From: Chryseobacterium sp. UBA6632 | Lineage (GTDB): Bacteria > Bacteroidota > Bacteroidia > Flavobacteriales > Weeksellaceae | Direction: 5' to 3' | Length of the DNA: 5,196 nucleotides | Assembly (NCBI GenBank): GCA_002455915.1 | Contig: DKLU01000101.1 | Coordinates: 1-5,196 of the forward strand | Shown: positions 1 through 5,196 of the stretch, in pieces | Layout of the letters: the number at the start of each line of letters is the position of its first letter | Numbering within the stretch: the stretch's first letter is position 1 | Notes under the pieces: generated by a model | Seen by the model: only the letters and a program-made list of their open reading frames with translations | What the model was told of the DNA's origin: nothing | The model's database searches: none | Position numbers and translations under genes: made by a program

Positions 1-76
1 TGAAAAGTCCAACATAATTTGAATTCAAAAAACTAATATTTAAACCATTATGAAAAAAATTATGTTGGACTTTTCA
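1..76. repeat. Perfect 20-bp inverted repeat flanking a 36-nt spacer
   Basis: Bases 1-20 (TGAAAAGTCCAACATAATTT) are the exact reverse complement of bases 57-76, separated by an AT-rich spacer at 21-56. Pairing stops inward at base 21/56. The left arm begins at the first base of the window, so it may be longer than seen. The element lies 19 bases downstream of the stop codon of the minus-strand membrane protein gene. It could be a small non-autonomous mobile element (MITE-like), a dispersed palindromic repeat, or a long-loop transcription-termination hairpin. No T-tract follows it on the plus strand, and the other side is outside the window. The repeat itself is certain; its nature is inference. 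Confidence 0.85.
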
Positions 77-95
77 AATATAAAAAATAAACGAA

Positions 96-473
96 TCAGG
101 TTTTCAATTTTTCTTTAATCTGTAAAATAATAACAATAAGGTAAGTAATGATAAAAATAGCCAACGGAGCAGTAAATACCAAATAATTAAATGATTCAAC
201 AGGCGCTTGAAATAAACGTGAAATAATAGGTGAAATCATAAACAGGAAAGCAATAATTGATTTTGAAACACCTTCCTTCCACGAAATAAAAGTCAGAACA
301 ATTCCAACGATTCCCAGTATGGCAAAAACCTGATCTATGTTTCTAAAATCTATGGCTGTACCTATCAAAAATAAGATCATGGGAACAGCAATCATCATTC
401 CCATAATCAAAATGCAACAGTAGGAGATAACAGAAATAATTTTTAGAATGGTCATGATTATTTCAATTTTCAT
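96..473 (-). CDS. Small multi-pass inner-membrane protein of unknown function
   Basis: This 125-residue protein is almost wholly hydrophobic. Likely membrane segments are residues 8-38 (one long or two short), 48-64, 70-86 and 97-118, and it ends in a short lysine-rich tail (IKEKLKT). No catalytic motif or family signature is recognisable. The start at 473 gives a charged MKIEI beginning; an in-frame ATG at residue 7 (base 455) is a plausible alternative, and neither has a convincing ribosome binding site. It lies 63 bases downstream of the AraC regulator on the same strand, so read-through transcription is possible, but the gap is too long to argue for tight coupling. The gap (474-536) holds only AT-rich sequence with a weak ATATAT dyad. 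Function is unknown; that it is a real gene is likely from the clean hydrophobic pattern and the lack of any competing frame. Confidence 0.72.
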   Translation of the reverse strand: MKIEIIMTILKIISVISYCCILIMGMMIAVPMILFLIGTAIDFRNIDQVFAILGIVGIVLTFISWKEGVSKSIIAFLFMISPIISRLFQAPVESFNYLVFTAPLAIFIITYLIVIILQIKEKLKT

Positions 474-536
474 GAAGATATTAAAAATTAAAATATATTT
501 TTCTATATATATTAAACTTTCAAGATTTTAAAGCTG

Positions 537-1451
537 TTAGTTAAAAGATTGTCGAAATTCCAAAGGCGAAACCTGCGTTTTATTTTTGAATAATTTACTG
601 AAAGACTGCGGATGTTCAAACCCTAATTCATAAGCAATTTCACTGATGGATAATTGAGAAGTAGAAAGTTTTTCTTTTGCTTTTTCGATCAGTTTTTCAT
701 GAATATGCTGCTGAGTGCTTTGTCCTGTTAGTACTTTTAATAATCCGGTTAAATAACTTGGCGAAACGTTCAGCTGTTCTGCAATTCCGTGTACAGTTGG
801 AAGACCTTTTGTGATGAGGTTTTCATTGTTGAAATAATCTGTAAGCAGCTCTTCCAGCGAATCCAGAATTTTATGATTGGTGATTCTTCGGGTAATAAAC
901 TGGCGCTGATAAAATCGTTCACCATAATTCAGCAAAGTTTCAATTTGTGAAATAATAATGTTTTGGCTGAATGCATCAATCGAAGAATGGTATTCATTCT
1001 GAATATTCTGAACGATATTTTTAATGATATTTTCTTCTTTTTCGGAAAGAAATAAAGCCTCATTTACCGAATAATCAAAATATTCATACTGTTTTATCTT
1101 TTTGGCTAAAGATGTATTCCAGAGAAAATCTGGGTGAATCAATAAAATCCATCCCGAATGTTTTGATGATGAATTTTGAGTGACTTCCACACTGAAAACC
1201 TGTCCGGGAGCCATGAAAAACATCACGCCTTCATCAAAATCATATTTTTGCTGACCATATTTGATCTTCGCATGAGAATTTCTTTTGATGGAAATCGAAT
1301 AATAATCCTGAACCCAACTCGCAGAACTACTTTCCTGAGTGTGCTTAATCAGGCTGTAATCCACCACGCTGATGAGCGGATGTTCAGGCTTCGGCAACCC
1401 ACGAAATTCATGGAACTCACTGATGGTTTTTATTCTTACCGGCTGTTTCAT
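537..1451 (-). CDS. AraC/XylS-family transcriptional regulator
   Basis: This 304-residue DNA-binding regulator has the usual two-part layout. Residues about 25-110 form a cupin-like effector or oligomerisation domain (note DEGVMFFMAPGQVFSVE, 73-89), and residues about 195-302 form the AraC DNA-binding domain. The first helix-turn-helix is near 219-240 (VHGIAEQLNVSPSYLTGLLK). The second is near 266-290, with the family signature ISEIAYELGFEHPQSFSKLF followed by SPLEFR. Length is normal for the family. The start is secure: it is the only ATG, GTG or TTG between the upstream in-frame stop (1500-1502) and the coding region. The ligand is unknown. The gene lies downstream of, and in the same direction as, the NmrA-like reductase. 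The 231-bp gap with palindromes between them suggests it has its own promoter. Control of the neighbouring reductase is a reasonable guess only. Confidence 0.95.
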   Translation of the reverse strand: MKQPVRIKTISEFHEFRGLPKPEHPLISVVDYSLIKHTQESSSASWVQDYYSISIKRNSHAKIKYGQQKYDFDEGVMFFMAPGQVFSVEVTQNSSSKHSGWILLIHPDFLWNTSLAKKIKQYEYFDYSVNEALFLSEKEENIIKNIVQNIQNEYHSSIDAFSQNIIISQIETLLNYGERFYQRQFITRRITNHKILDSLEELLTDYFNNENLITKGLPTVHGIAEQLNVSPSYLTGLLKVLTGQSTQQHIHEKLIEKAKEKLSTSQLSISEIAYELGFEHPQSFSKLFKNKTQVSPLEFRQSFN

Positions 1452-1504
1452 AAGATAAAGGTATTGATTTTCAGTTAATCGACTTCGGAAAATGGAACGT
1501 TAAG

Positions 1505-1626
1505 AAAATTAAAGCATAATCCGTTAAAAAATTCCCACTGTTCGAAGCGCGAGAAAAATTTTGAATTGAAAGAGAAATTTAAATTTCGCGCAAGTTTTGG
1601 GAATTTTAGGATTAGGCTTTAATTTT
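1505..1626. repeat. 122-bp imperfect palindromic element
   Basis: This is an extended dyad in the gap between the regulator and the reductase. The outer arms, 1505-1522 and 1609-1626, match at 17 of 18 positions. The next arms, 1528-1537 (AAAATTCCCA) and 1598-1607, are perfect over 10 bp. The inner GCGCGA at 1547-1552 pairs with TCGCGC at 1586-1591. A self-complementary 14-mer, GAAATTTAAATTTC (1574-1587), sits asymmetrically between the inner arms. The nested arms keep nearly the same centre, so the element could fold as one long interrupted hairpin. This is typical of dispersed intergenic palindromes (REP- or MITE-like); no coding potential is seen. The pairing is read directly; repeat identity is inferred. 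Confidence 0.75.
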
Positions 1627-1642
1627 TAGTGTAAGTTTCCAA

Positions 1643-1673
1643 GTCTTGAATTTTTGTTTTTTTGTTTCAAGAC
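1643..1673 (-). terminator. Hairpin just after the reductase stop codon, possible terminator
   Basis: GTCTTGAA (1643-1650) and TTCAAGAC (1666-1673) form a perfect 8-bp stem with a 15-nt loop, starting 9 bases after the minus-strand reductase stop codon. On the transcribed strand the loop is A-rich and the base of the stem is followed by TTGGAAAC rather than a clean U-tract. It is therefore not a textbook intrinsic terminator and may be an mRNA 3'-end stabilising hairpin. Confidence 0.35.
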
Positions 1674-1682
1674 AAAAGAAAT

Positions 1683-2582
1683 TTATTTATAATAAGCTTT
1701 CGCAAAATCCTCAGCAAAATCTTTTACTTTAATTTTGCCTAAAATTGGTCTGTTTTTGTAATAATCTTCATATAAAACGCTTCCTCTTCGTGCTTTATTC
1801 ATTTCTACAAAACCTTTTGCTGTTTCGGGATTCATTCCGATATTAATTAAATTGTTTAATAAATCCTCGTCCAAAATGGTGATCCATTGCAAGTCTGGAT
1901 TTCCGATTGCTTCACCTAAAGTTTTGGCAATTTCGTTGGGGGAAATTTCTTCGCTGGCGATGTAACGGATTTCTCTTCCGTTAAATGGTTTTTCCACTTC
2001 TTTGGCAATCACAGAAGCAATATCGAGTGGCGAAACCCAAGGTTCTTTTTCATCTCCTCCGTAGTTTTGAATAATTGCATTTTGAGCTTTAATGGTCGGA
2101 ATAAAAGCATACATATTATAATAAAAACCAACTGGACGCATGAACTTTATAGAAACCTCCTCAGGAAGTTTATTCAATACTTTTTCTGCTTCATAATGAA
2201 ATTTCAAGATTCCGTTTCCTTCGTTTGTATGAGCACCAATACTGCTTAAATGAATAATATTTTTCACTCCTGATTTTTCAATGGCTTCTTTATAATTTTT
2301 AGCAATATGAATATTTGCCTGAACAAAATCAGTTTCATGATTAAAAAATACGCCTGCATTCAGAGCTTCCATGGCGTAAATAATATCCGCTCCTTTGAAA
2401 TTTTCAGTTAAAAAATCAATATCTTCCATCGTACCGATTGCAGCTTTTGCTCCTAACGCTTCAATTGCTAGTTTTCTTTCAGAATTGCTGCTGATTACCG
2501 TTACTTCATGACCTTTTTCAAGCAATTCTATCGTTAATGGCTTGCTGATATTCCCTAAAGAACCTGTTACAATAATTTTCAT
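1683..2582 (-). CDS. NmrA-like NAD(P)-binding oxidoreductase (atypical SDR family)
   Basis: This 299-residue cytoplasmic Rossmann-fold protein of the NmrA / NAD(P)H-azoreductase-like group belongs to the atypical short-chain dehydrogenases. The N-terminal strand and dinucleotide loop are visible as MKIIVTGSLGNIS (residues 1-13), a GxxGxxS form of the usual GxxGxxG/A. Further landmarks are GADIIYAMEA (64-73), the strand NIIHLSSIGAH (108-118), KFHYEAEKVL (127-136) and IKFMRPVGFYYNM (145-157), matching the family's H..E..L and RP.(G/F)..N positions. The variable C-terminal half would form the substrate pocket; no substrate can be named. The family includes real reductases and redox-sensing proteins that only bind NAD(P). 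The start at 2582 follows a purine-rich AAGTAAA leader. The gene is divergent from the protease gene, upstream of the AraC regulator, and has a candidate -7 promoter element 56 bases before its start codon. Confidence 0.9.
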   Translation of the reverse strand: MKIIVTGSLGNISKPLTIELLEKGHEVTVISSNSERKLAIEALGAKAAIGTMEDIDFLTENFKGADIIYAMEALNAGVFFNHETDFVQANIHIAKNYKEAIEKSGVKNIIHLSSIGAHTNEGNGILKFHYEAEKVLNKLPEEVSIKFMRPVGFYYNMYAFIPTIKAQNAIIQNYGGDEKEPWVSPLDIASVIAKEVEKPFNGREIRYIASEEISPNEIAKTLGEAIGNPDLQWITILDEDLLNNLINIGMNPETAKGFVEMNKARRGSVLYEDYYKNRPILGKIKVKDFAEDFAKAYYK

Positions 2583-2638
2583 TTTACTTAAATTTTTATT
2601 GAAGCAAAGTTCCGAATTGTCGGGATTTTCGATGTAGC

Positions 2639-2646
2639 CAAATCTA
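2639..2646 (-). promoter_or_regulatory. Candidate Bacteroidota -7 promoter element for the reductase gene
   Basis: On the minus strand this reads TAGATTTG, an exact fit to the TAnnTTTG -7 consensus of Bacteroidota promoters. It lies 56 bases upstream of the NmrA-like reductase start codon, leaving a leader of roughly 50 nt. No clear TTG is found at the usual -33 spacing, so the assignment is tentative. Confidence 0.35.
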
Positions 2647-2811
2647 CTTTTTACTTAGCTGAATTTTAATGAAAATATGAGGTCTTAAATTCATTATTTG
2701 TAATAAAATTCTATTTTCAGTTGTCTTTTATTTGAAAAATGAATAATTAATTCAAAAAAATATTATTTTTAGAAAGAATTCATTTAATTAATATTCAGCT
2801 AAACTAACATC

Positions 2812-3825
2812 ATGAAACGCACCATTTTATATATATTCACCATTGCAGCGGTCTGCTTCAGCTCTATGAATCAAAAATTAGATCCCGAAAATACTTTTGA
2901 AAAGAATATTGAAAAATTGGCAGACAGTATAAAAATGAATGATATTGTGGTGAAAAATTTGTTTAAATATCAAATTTTGGCTCATAAAGACAGTGCTTTT
3001 AATGCCGAAATGATTGCAGAAAAAGTGTATCAACCTCATAAAAAGCTTTGGGATAGCTGTTACGCAAATATTTTTGGTGAGGAAAATGCGACAAAATTTA
3101 ATAACGCTGCCGGAATGATCGAATGGAATAAAAATTTATACCCCAACAACAAAAAATTATTTGATGAAAGAGCTCAAAGTCTTTTGAATATCAATCTTAA
3201 CAAAGTTTTAAAAACGAATCTTAAAAAGTTTGGTCAGTTGGTTCCTTATCAGCCAAAAGCGACGGTCAGTATTTTGTATAGTCCGTTAACAGGTATTGGT
3301 TTTGGCGGTTGCAATGCCGATCAGTTTGCCTTGGAACTGAATTATGAAAATGCCGATCCTGAATATATGATTGAAAAAGGATTGCCGCATGAGCTCAATC
3401 ATTTGGTGTATGAAAAATTCAGGACTCAAGATGCTCATAAAAATTCCGCGTTAAGTCAGACAATAGATGAAGGTTTTGCCTGTTATTTTACCTGGGTTTT
3501 CTTCGAAGGGAAAATTCAGAAATATGAAGCGGTGGAAAATATGTCGAAAAAAAATTGGGAATGGTTTCTGAAAAATGAAAAGAAAATCTTTACCAATGTG
3601 AAAATTTTTTTTGATGATGAATCTGGAAATAATCCGCTTTTAAGGAATGATCAATTAAAATTATTTCCTGACGCTCCGAAAGCTTTGAATTATTGGTTAG
3701 GTTTTCGAATTATTGAAAAATATGTCGAAAAGCACGGTGTTTCATCATGGAAGGATATTTATCAGCTAACTCCTAAAGAGGTTTTGCAGAAAAGTGATTA
3801 TGAAAAATTTGTAAGTTCTTTATAG
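2812..3825 (+). CDS. Exported putative zinc metalloprotease (HExxH gluzincin, DUF2268-like)
   Basis: This 337-residue protein has an N-terminal export signal: MKR followed by a hydrophobic run at residues 4-18. Cys15 lies in AAVC, a poor lipobox because Val precedes the Cys, so it is probably secreted or periplasmic rather than a clear lipoprotein. The catalytic region follows a conserved-looking glycine segment (TGIGFGGCNADQ, 160-171). It contains LPHELNHLVYEKF (191-203), in which HELNH at 193-197 is a zinc-binding HExxH motif. About 23 residues later, IDEGFACYF (218-226) supplies E220, the likely third zinc ligand, as in gluzincin proteases. The C-terminal part (YWLGFRIIEKYVEKHG, then EVLQKSDY) resembles the tail of the DUF2268 predicted Zn-protease family. 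The start is fixed by an in-frame TAA 10 bases upstream (2800-2802). Substrate is unknown. It appears to be a single gene. Protease activity is inferred from motifs; the exact family is less sure. Confidence 0.8.
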   Translation: MKRTILYIFTIAAVCFSSMNQKLDPENTFEKNIEKLADSIKMNDIVVKNLFKYQILAHKDSAFNAEMIAEKVYQPHKKLWDSCYANIFGEENATKFNNAAGMIEWNKNLYPNNKKLFDERAQSLLNINLNKVLKTNLKKFGQLVPYQPKATVSILYSPLTGIGFGGCNADQFALELNYENADPEYMIEKGLPHELNHLVYEKFRTQDAHKNSALSQTIDEGFACYFTWVFFEGKIQKYEAVENMSKKNWEWFLKNEKKIFTNVKIFFDDESGNNPLLRNDQLKLFPDAPKALNYWLGFRIIEKYVEKHGVSSWKDIYQLTPKEVLQKSDYEKFVSSL

Positions 3826-3911
3826 GCTGAGTAAAAAGAGGGAAAAATCTGCCATCTATTTATCTAACAAGTATATTTAAAAATATTCAATAAAAAGAAA
3901 ATTTGATTTTG

Positions 3912-3919
3912 TATTTTCG
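3912..3919 (+). promoter_or_regulatory. Candidate -7 promoter element for the glyoxalase-like gene
   Basis: TATTTTCG matches the Bacteroidota TAnnTTTG consensus at five of its six fixed positions and lies 25 bases before the start codon, a normal distance. It is preceded by T-rich sequence, but no TTG sits at the expected -33 position. In so AT-rich a gap this could arise by chance. Confidence 0.25.
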
Positions 3920-3944
3920 AAGACAGAAAAATTAAAAAATCGAA

Positions 3945-4322
3945 ATGAAAATCCATCATATTGCTATTATTTGCTCAGATTACGAAGTGTCGAAGAAATT
4001 TTATACAGAGGTTTTAGGATTAAATGTCATCCGCGAAGTATATCGTGAAGAAAGACAATCTTACAAGCTTGATCTTGCTATTGGAGATCATTATGTAATT
4101 GAATTATTTTCATTTCCAAACCCTCCGGAAAGGCCTTCCAGACCAGAGTCTTGTGGTTTAAGACATTTGGCATTTTCAGTGGATAATGTAAACGAAAAAC
4201 GAGAAGAATTGATTAATAAAGGATTGGTTTGTGAAGAAATTCGCATAGATGAATTCACAGGCAAAGAATTTTTCTTTACCCAAGATCCGGATCAGTTGCC
4301 GTTAGAATTTTATGAAGCTTAA
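3945..4322 (+). CDS. gloA2: VOC-family glyoxalase I-like metalloprotein (YaeR/SMU1112c type)
   Basis: This 125-residue single-unit vicinal oxygen chelate protein has two beta-alpha-beta modules (residues about 1-58 and 70-123), normal for the group and acting as a dimer in the cytoplasm. The probable metal ligands are in the expected places: H5 in KIHHIAI, E53 in YVIELFSFPNPP, H74 in GLRHLAF and E121 in LPLEFYEA. The segments HHIAIICSDYEVSKKFYTEV, ERQSYKLDL, FPNPPERPSRPESCGLRHLA and DEFTGKEF are strongly characteristic of the YaeR-type proteins annotated as gloA2. The metal-binding fold is known for this group, but the physiological substrate is not settled; methylglyoxal detoxification should not be assumed. 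The start is fixed by an in-frame TAA at 3933-3935. The gene appears monocistronic, 119 bases after the protease gene, and converges with the DUF1634 gene. Confidence 0.95.
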   Translation: MKIHHIAIICSDYEVSKKFYTEVLGLNVIREVYREERQSYKLDLAIGDHYVIELFSFPNPPERPSRPESCGLRHLAFSVDNVNEKREELINKGLVCEEIRIDEFTGKEFFFTQDPDQLPLEFYEA

Positions 4323-4338
4323 TTATATGATATTTTGA

Positions 4339-4385
4339 TGCCACGAATGGTCGAATTTTAAACATTAATTTGTGTGTTCGTGGCA
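4339..4385. repeat. Degenerate GCCACGAA palindrome in a convergent gap, possible bidirectional terminator
   Basis: TGCCACGAA (4339-4347) is the exact reverse complement of TTCGTGGCA (4377-4385). Allowing G-U pairs and two mismatches, the stem extends inward to about 17 pairs (4340-4356 with 4368-4384) around an 11-nt loop. It lies midway between the converging glyoxalase-like and DUF1634 genes, where a shared terminator would be expected. However, no T-tract follows on either strand. The GCCACGAA/TTCGTGGC arm resembles intergenic palindromes I recall from flavobacterial genomes; that link is from memory and unverified. Confidence 0.6.
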
Positions 4386-4460
4386 GATATACTTATTATT
4401 GAAATTTGTAAGAATACTTGTGCTATTTGGATTTTGATAATCTAAATAAAATAATAAAAA

Positions 4461-4844
4461 TTAATGCGCGTAACCTGTAAAAAAGCTTATCGCCATAATT
4501 GCCAAAACAATAGAAGAAATGACTACATACACGTAGTCTTTTTCTTTTAAATAGCCTATTAATGCGAAAATAATTCTCATTAATGGAGTGAAAATCAATA
4601 GTAAAATTCCTAATTGAATAATCGCAGAACCTTCTCCTTTACAAAGAGAATTCCAAAAATGTCCCCAAACTTTATCTGAAGAATTTCCTATTGCCAGACT
4701 TGAATATTTTTTAGGCATTTTAAAGCCTTCCATGAATAATTTTACGAAACCAATCAGAGAAGTAACTACGGATAGAATTACACCCAGTCTCAGAAGATTT
4801 CCGACGGAGCGGTTCAAATCCACATCTGTGAAGTCTTTTTTCAT
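4461..4844 (-). CDS. DUF1634 integral membrane protein
   Basis: This 127-residue protein has three likely membrane segments: residues about 15-38 (LLRLGVILSVVTSLIG), 74-97 and 104-124. The stretch IIQLGILLLIFTPLMRIIFALIGYLKEKDYVYVVIS (75-110, read in parts) carries the landmarks of DUF1634: QLGxLLLIxTPxxR, then a short charged loop with KEKDYVYV. Proteins of this family are usually encoded beside a TauE/SafE permease, as here. The ATG overlaps the permease stop codon by one base (TAATG at 4846-4842, minus strand), which implies translational coupling and a shared mRNA. A role as accessory subunit of the permease is inferred from this linkage; no activity is known. It is the last gene of the visible minus-strand operon. 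Confidence 0.9.
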   Translation of the reverse strand: MKKDFTDVDLNRSVGNLLRLGVILSVVTSLIGFVKLFMEGFKMPKKYSSLAIGNSSDKVWGHFWNSLCKGEGSAIIQLGILLLIFTPLMRIIFALIGYLKEKDYVYVVISSIVLAIMAISFFTGYAH

Positions 4845-5196
4845 TATCTGAAACTTTTATTAATACCGTTATACATCATATAAATCGACAAAATTGTGAT
4901 CACAATAGCAAAAAATGTTTTCAGTTTTTTTGTCTTTGAAGCCATTAAAGTTTTAGAACCAATGAAACTTCCCACCACAACTCCGATCAATACAGGAGCT
5001 ACAATTACAGGGATAATTTCACCTCTTTGAAAATAAATTAAAGCACTGGCCACAGCCGTTACTCCAATCATGAAATTACTCGTGGTAGTAGAAACCTTGA
5101 AAGGTAGTCTCATCATATTATCCATCGCCAAAACTTTCAACGCTCCGGAACCAATTCCTAAAAGCCCGGACATTGCCCCGGCAAACATCATCATCA
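4844..5196 (-). CDS. TauE/SafE-family permease, C-terminal part (cut by the window edge)
   Basis: The visible 116-117 codons correspond to the second half of a TauE/SafE (sulfite exporter-like) membrane permease, a family usually near 250-280 residues. The frame is open to the window edge, with a partial codon at 5195-5196, so the apparent MMM start is internal. Counting from the first visible Met, GAMSGLLGIGSGALKVLAMD (6-25) is the glycine-rich signature at the start of the second repeat. TTTSNFMIGVTAVASA (36-51) is the TS(N/S)F segment and the following helix. Further helices lie near 60-82 and 92-110. The family moves sulfur-containing or organic anions across the inner membrane; the substrate here is unknown. 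It is coupled to the downstream DUF1634 gene through TAATG, and its promoter lies outside the window. Confidence 0.92.
   Translation of the reverse strand, partial: MMMFAGAMSGLLGIGSGALKVLAMDNMMRLPFKVSTTTSNFMIGVTAVASALIYFQRGEIIPVIVAPVLIGVVVGSFIGSKTLMASKTKKLKTFFAIVITILSIYMMYNGINKSFR

Noticed and set aside
489..513. ATATAT hairpin between the regulator and the small membrane protein gene, considered as a terminator or promoter
   Set aside because: The stem is seven A/T pairs with no T-tract or promoter consensus nearby; too weak to call.
1456..1463. Minus-strand TACCTTTA, close to the TAnnTTTG promoter consensus, just upstream of the AraC start codon
   Set aside because: It would put the transcription start at or inside the start codon, and no -33 TTG is found. 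Chance is more likely in AT-rich DNA.
1176..1478. A 100-codon open frame on the plus strand opposite the AraC gene
   Set aside because: It is antisense to the start of a clear AraC-family gene, has no recognisable domain, and its composition fits an antisense shadow.
2067..2249. A 60-codon open frame on the plus strand inside the reductase gene
   Set aside because: It lies wholly antisense to a well-supported NmrA-like gene and has no leader or motif of its own.
2741..2797. Loose AT-rich dyad (GAATAATTAATT against TTAATTAATATTC) upstream of the protease gene, considered as an operator
   Set aside because: It needs an indel to align and consists almost only of A and T, so chance pairing is likely.
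5192..5194. ATG at 5194 as the true start of the TauE/SafE gene
   Set aside because: The visible protein matches only the second half of the family and the frame remains open to the window edge, so this Met is internal.

Overview
The window looks like an ordinary stretch of chromosome from an AT-rich member of the Bacteroidota, most likely a Flavobacteriia species close to Chryseobacterium. This rests on the very low GC content, A-rich leaders without strong Shine-Dalgarno sequences, a TAnnTTTG-type promoter element, and the protein styles (AraC regulator, NmrA-like reductase, YaeR-type glyoxalase). The genus is an inference.

Layout. Bases 1-76 form a perfect 20-bp inverted repeat around a 36-nt spacer. 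Three genes then lie on the minus strand, in transcription order from right to left: an NmrA-like NAD(P)-binding oxidoreductase (2582-1683), an AraC-family regulator (1451-537) and a small multi-pass membrane protein (473-96). The reductase and regulator are separated by a 231-bp gap. That gap holds a 122-bp imperfect palindrome and a separate 8-bp-stem hairpin just after the reductase stop codon. Divergent from the reductase across 229 bp is a plus-strand exported putative zinc metalloprotease with an HELNH motif (2812-3825). It is followed by a plus-strand VOC metalloprotein of the YaeR/GloA2 type (3945-4322). A degenerate GCCACGAA palindrome lies in the convergent gap after it. The right end holds a translationally coupled minus-strand pair: the C-terminal half of a TauE/SafE permease, cut by the window edge, and a DUF1634 membrane protein.

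How the genes relate. The clear functional unit is TauE/SafE plus DUF1634, which overlap by one base (TAATG) and probably form one membrane transport system. The AraC regulator may control the reductase and/or itself, but this is only neighbourhood evidence. The protease and glyoxalase appear to be independent single genes. I found no CRISPR array, tRNA, rRNA, transposase, phage or defence gene. All gaps between genes are under 300 bases. The most unusual content is the three intergenic palindromes, which look like dispersed repeat elements rather than a new system.
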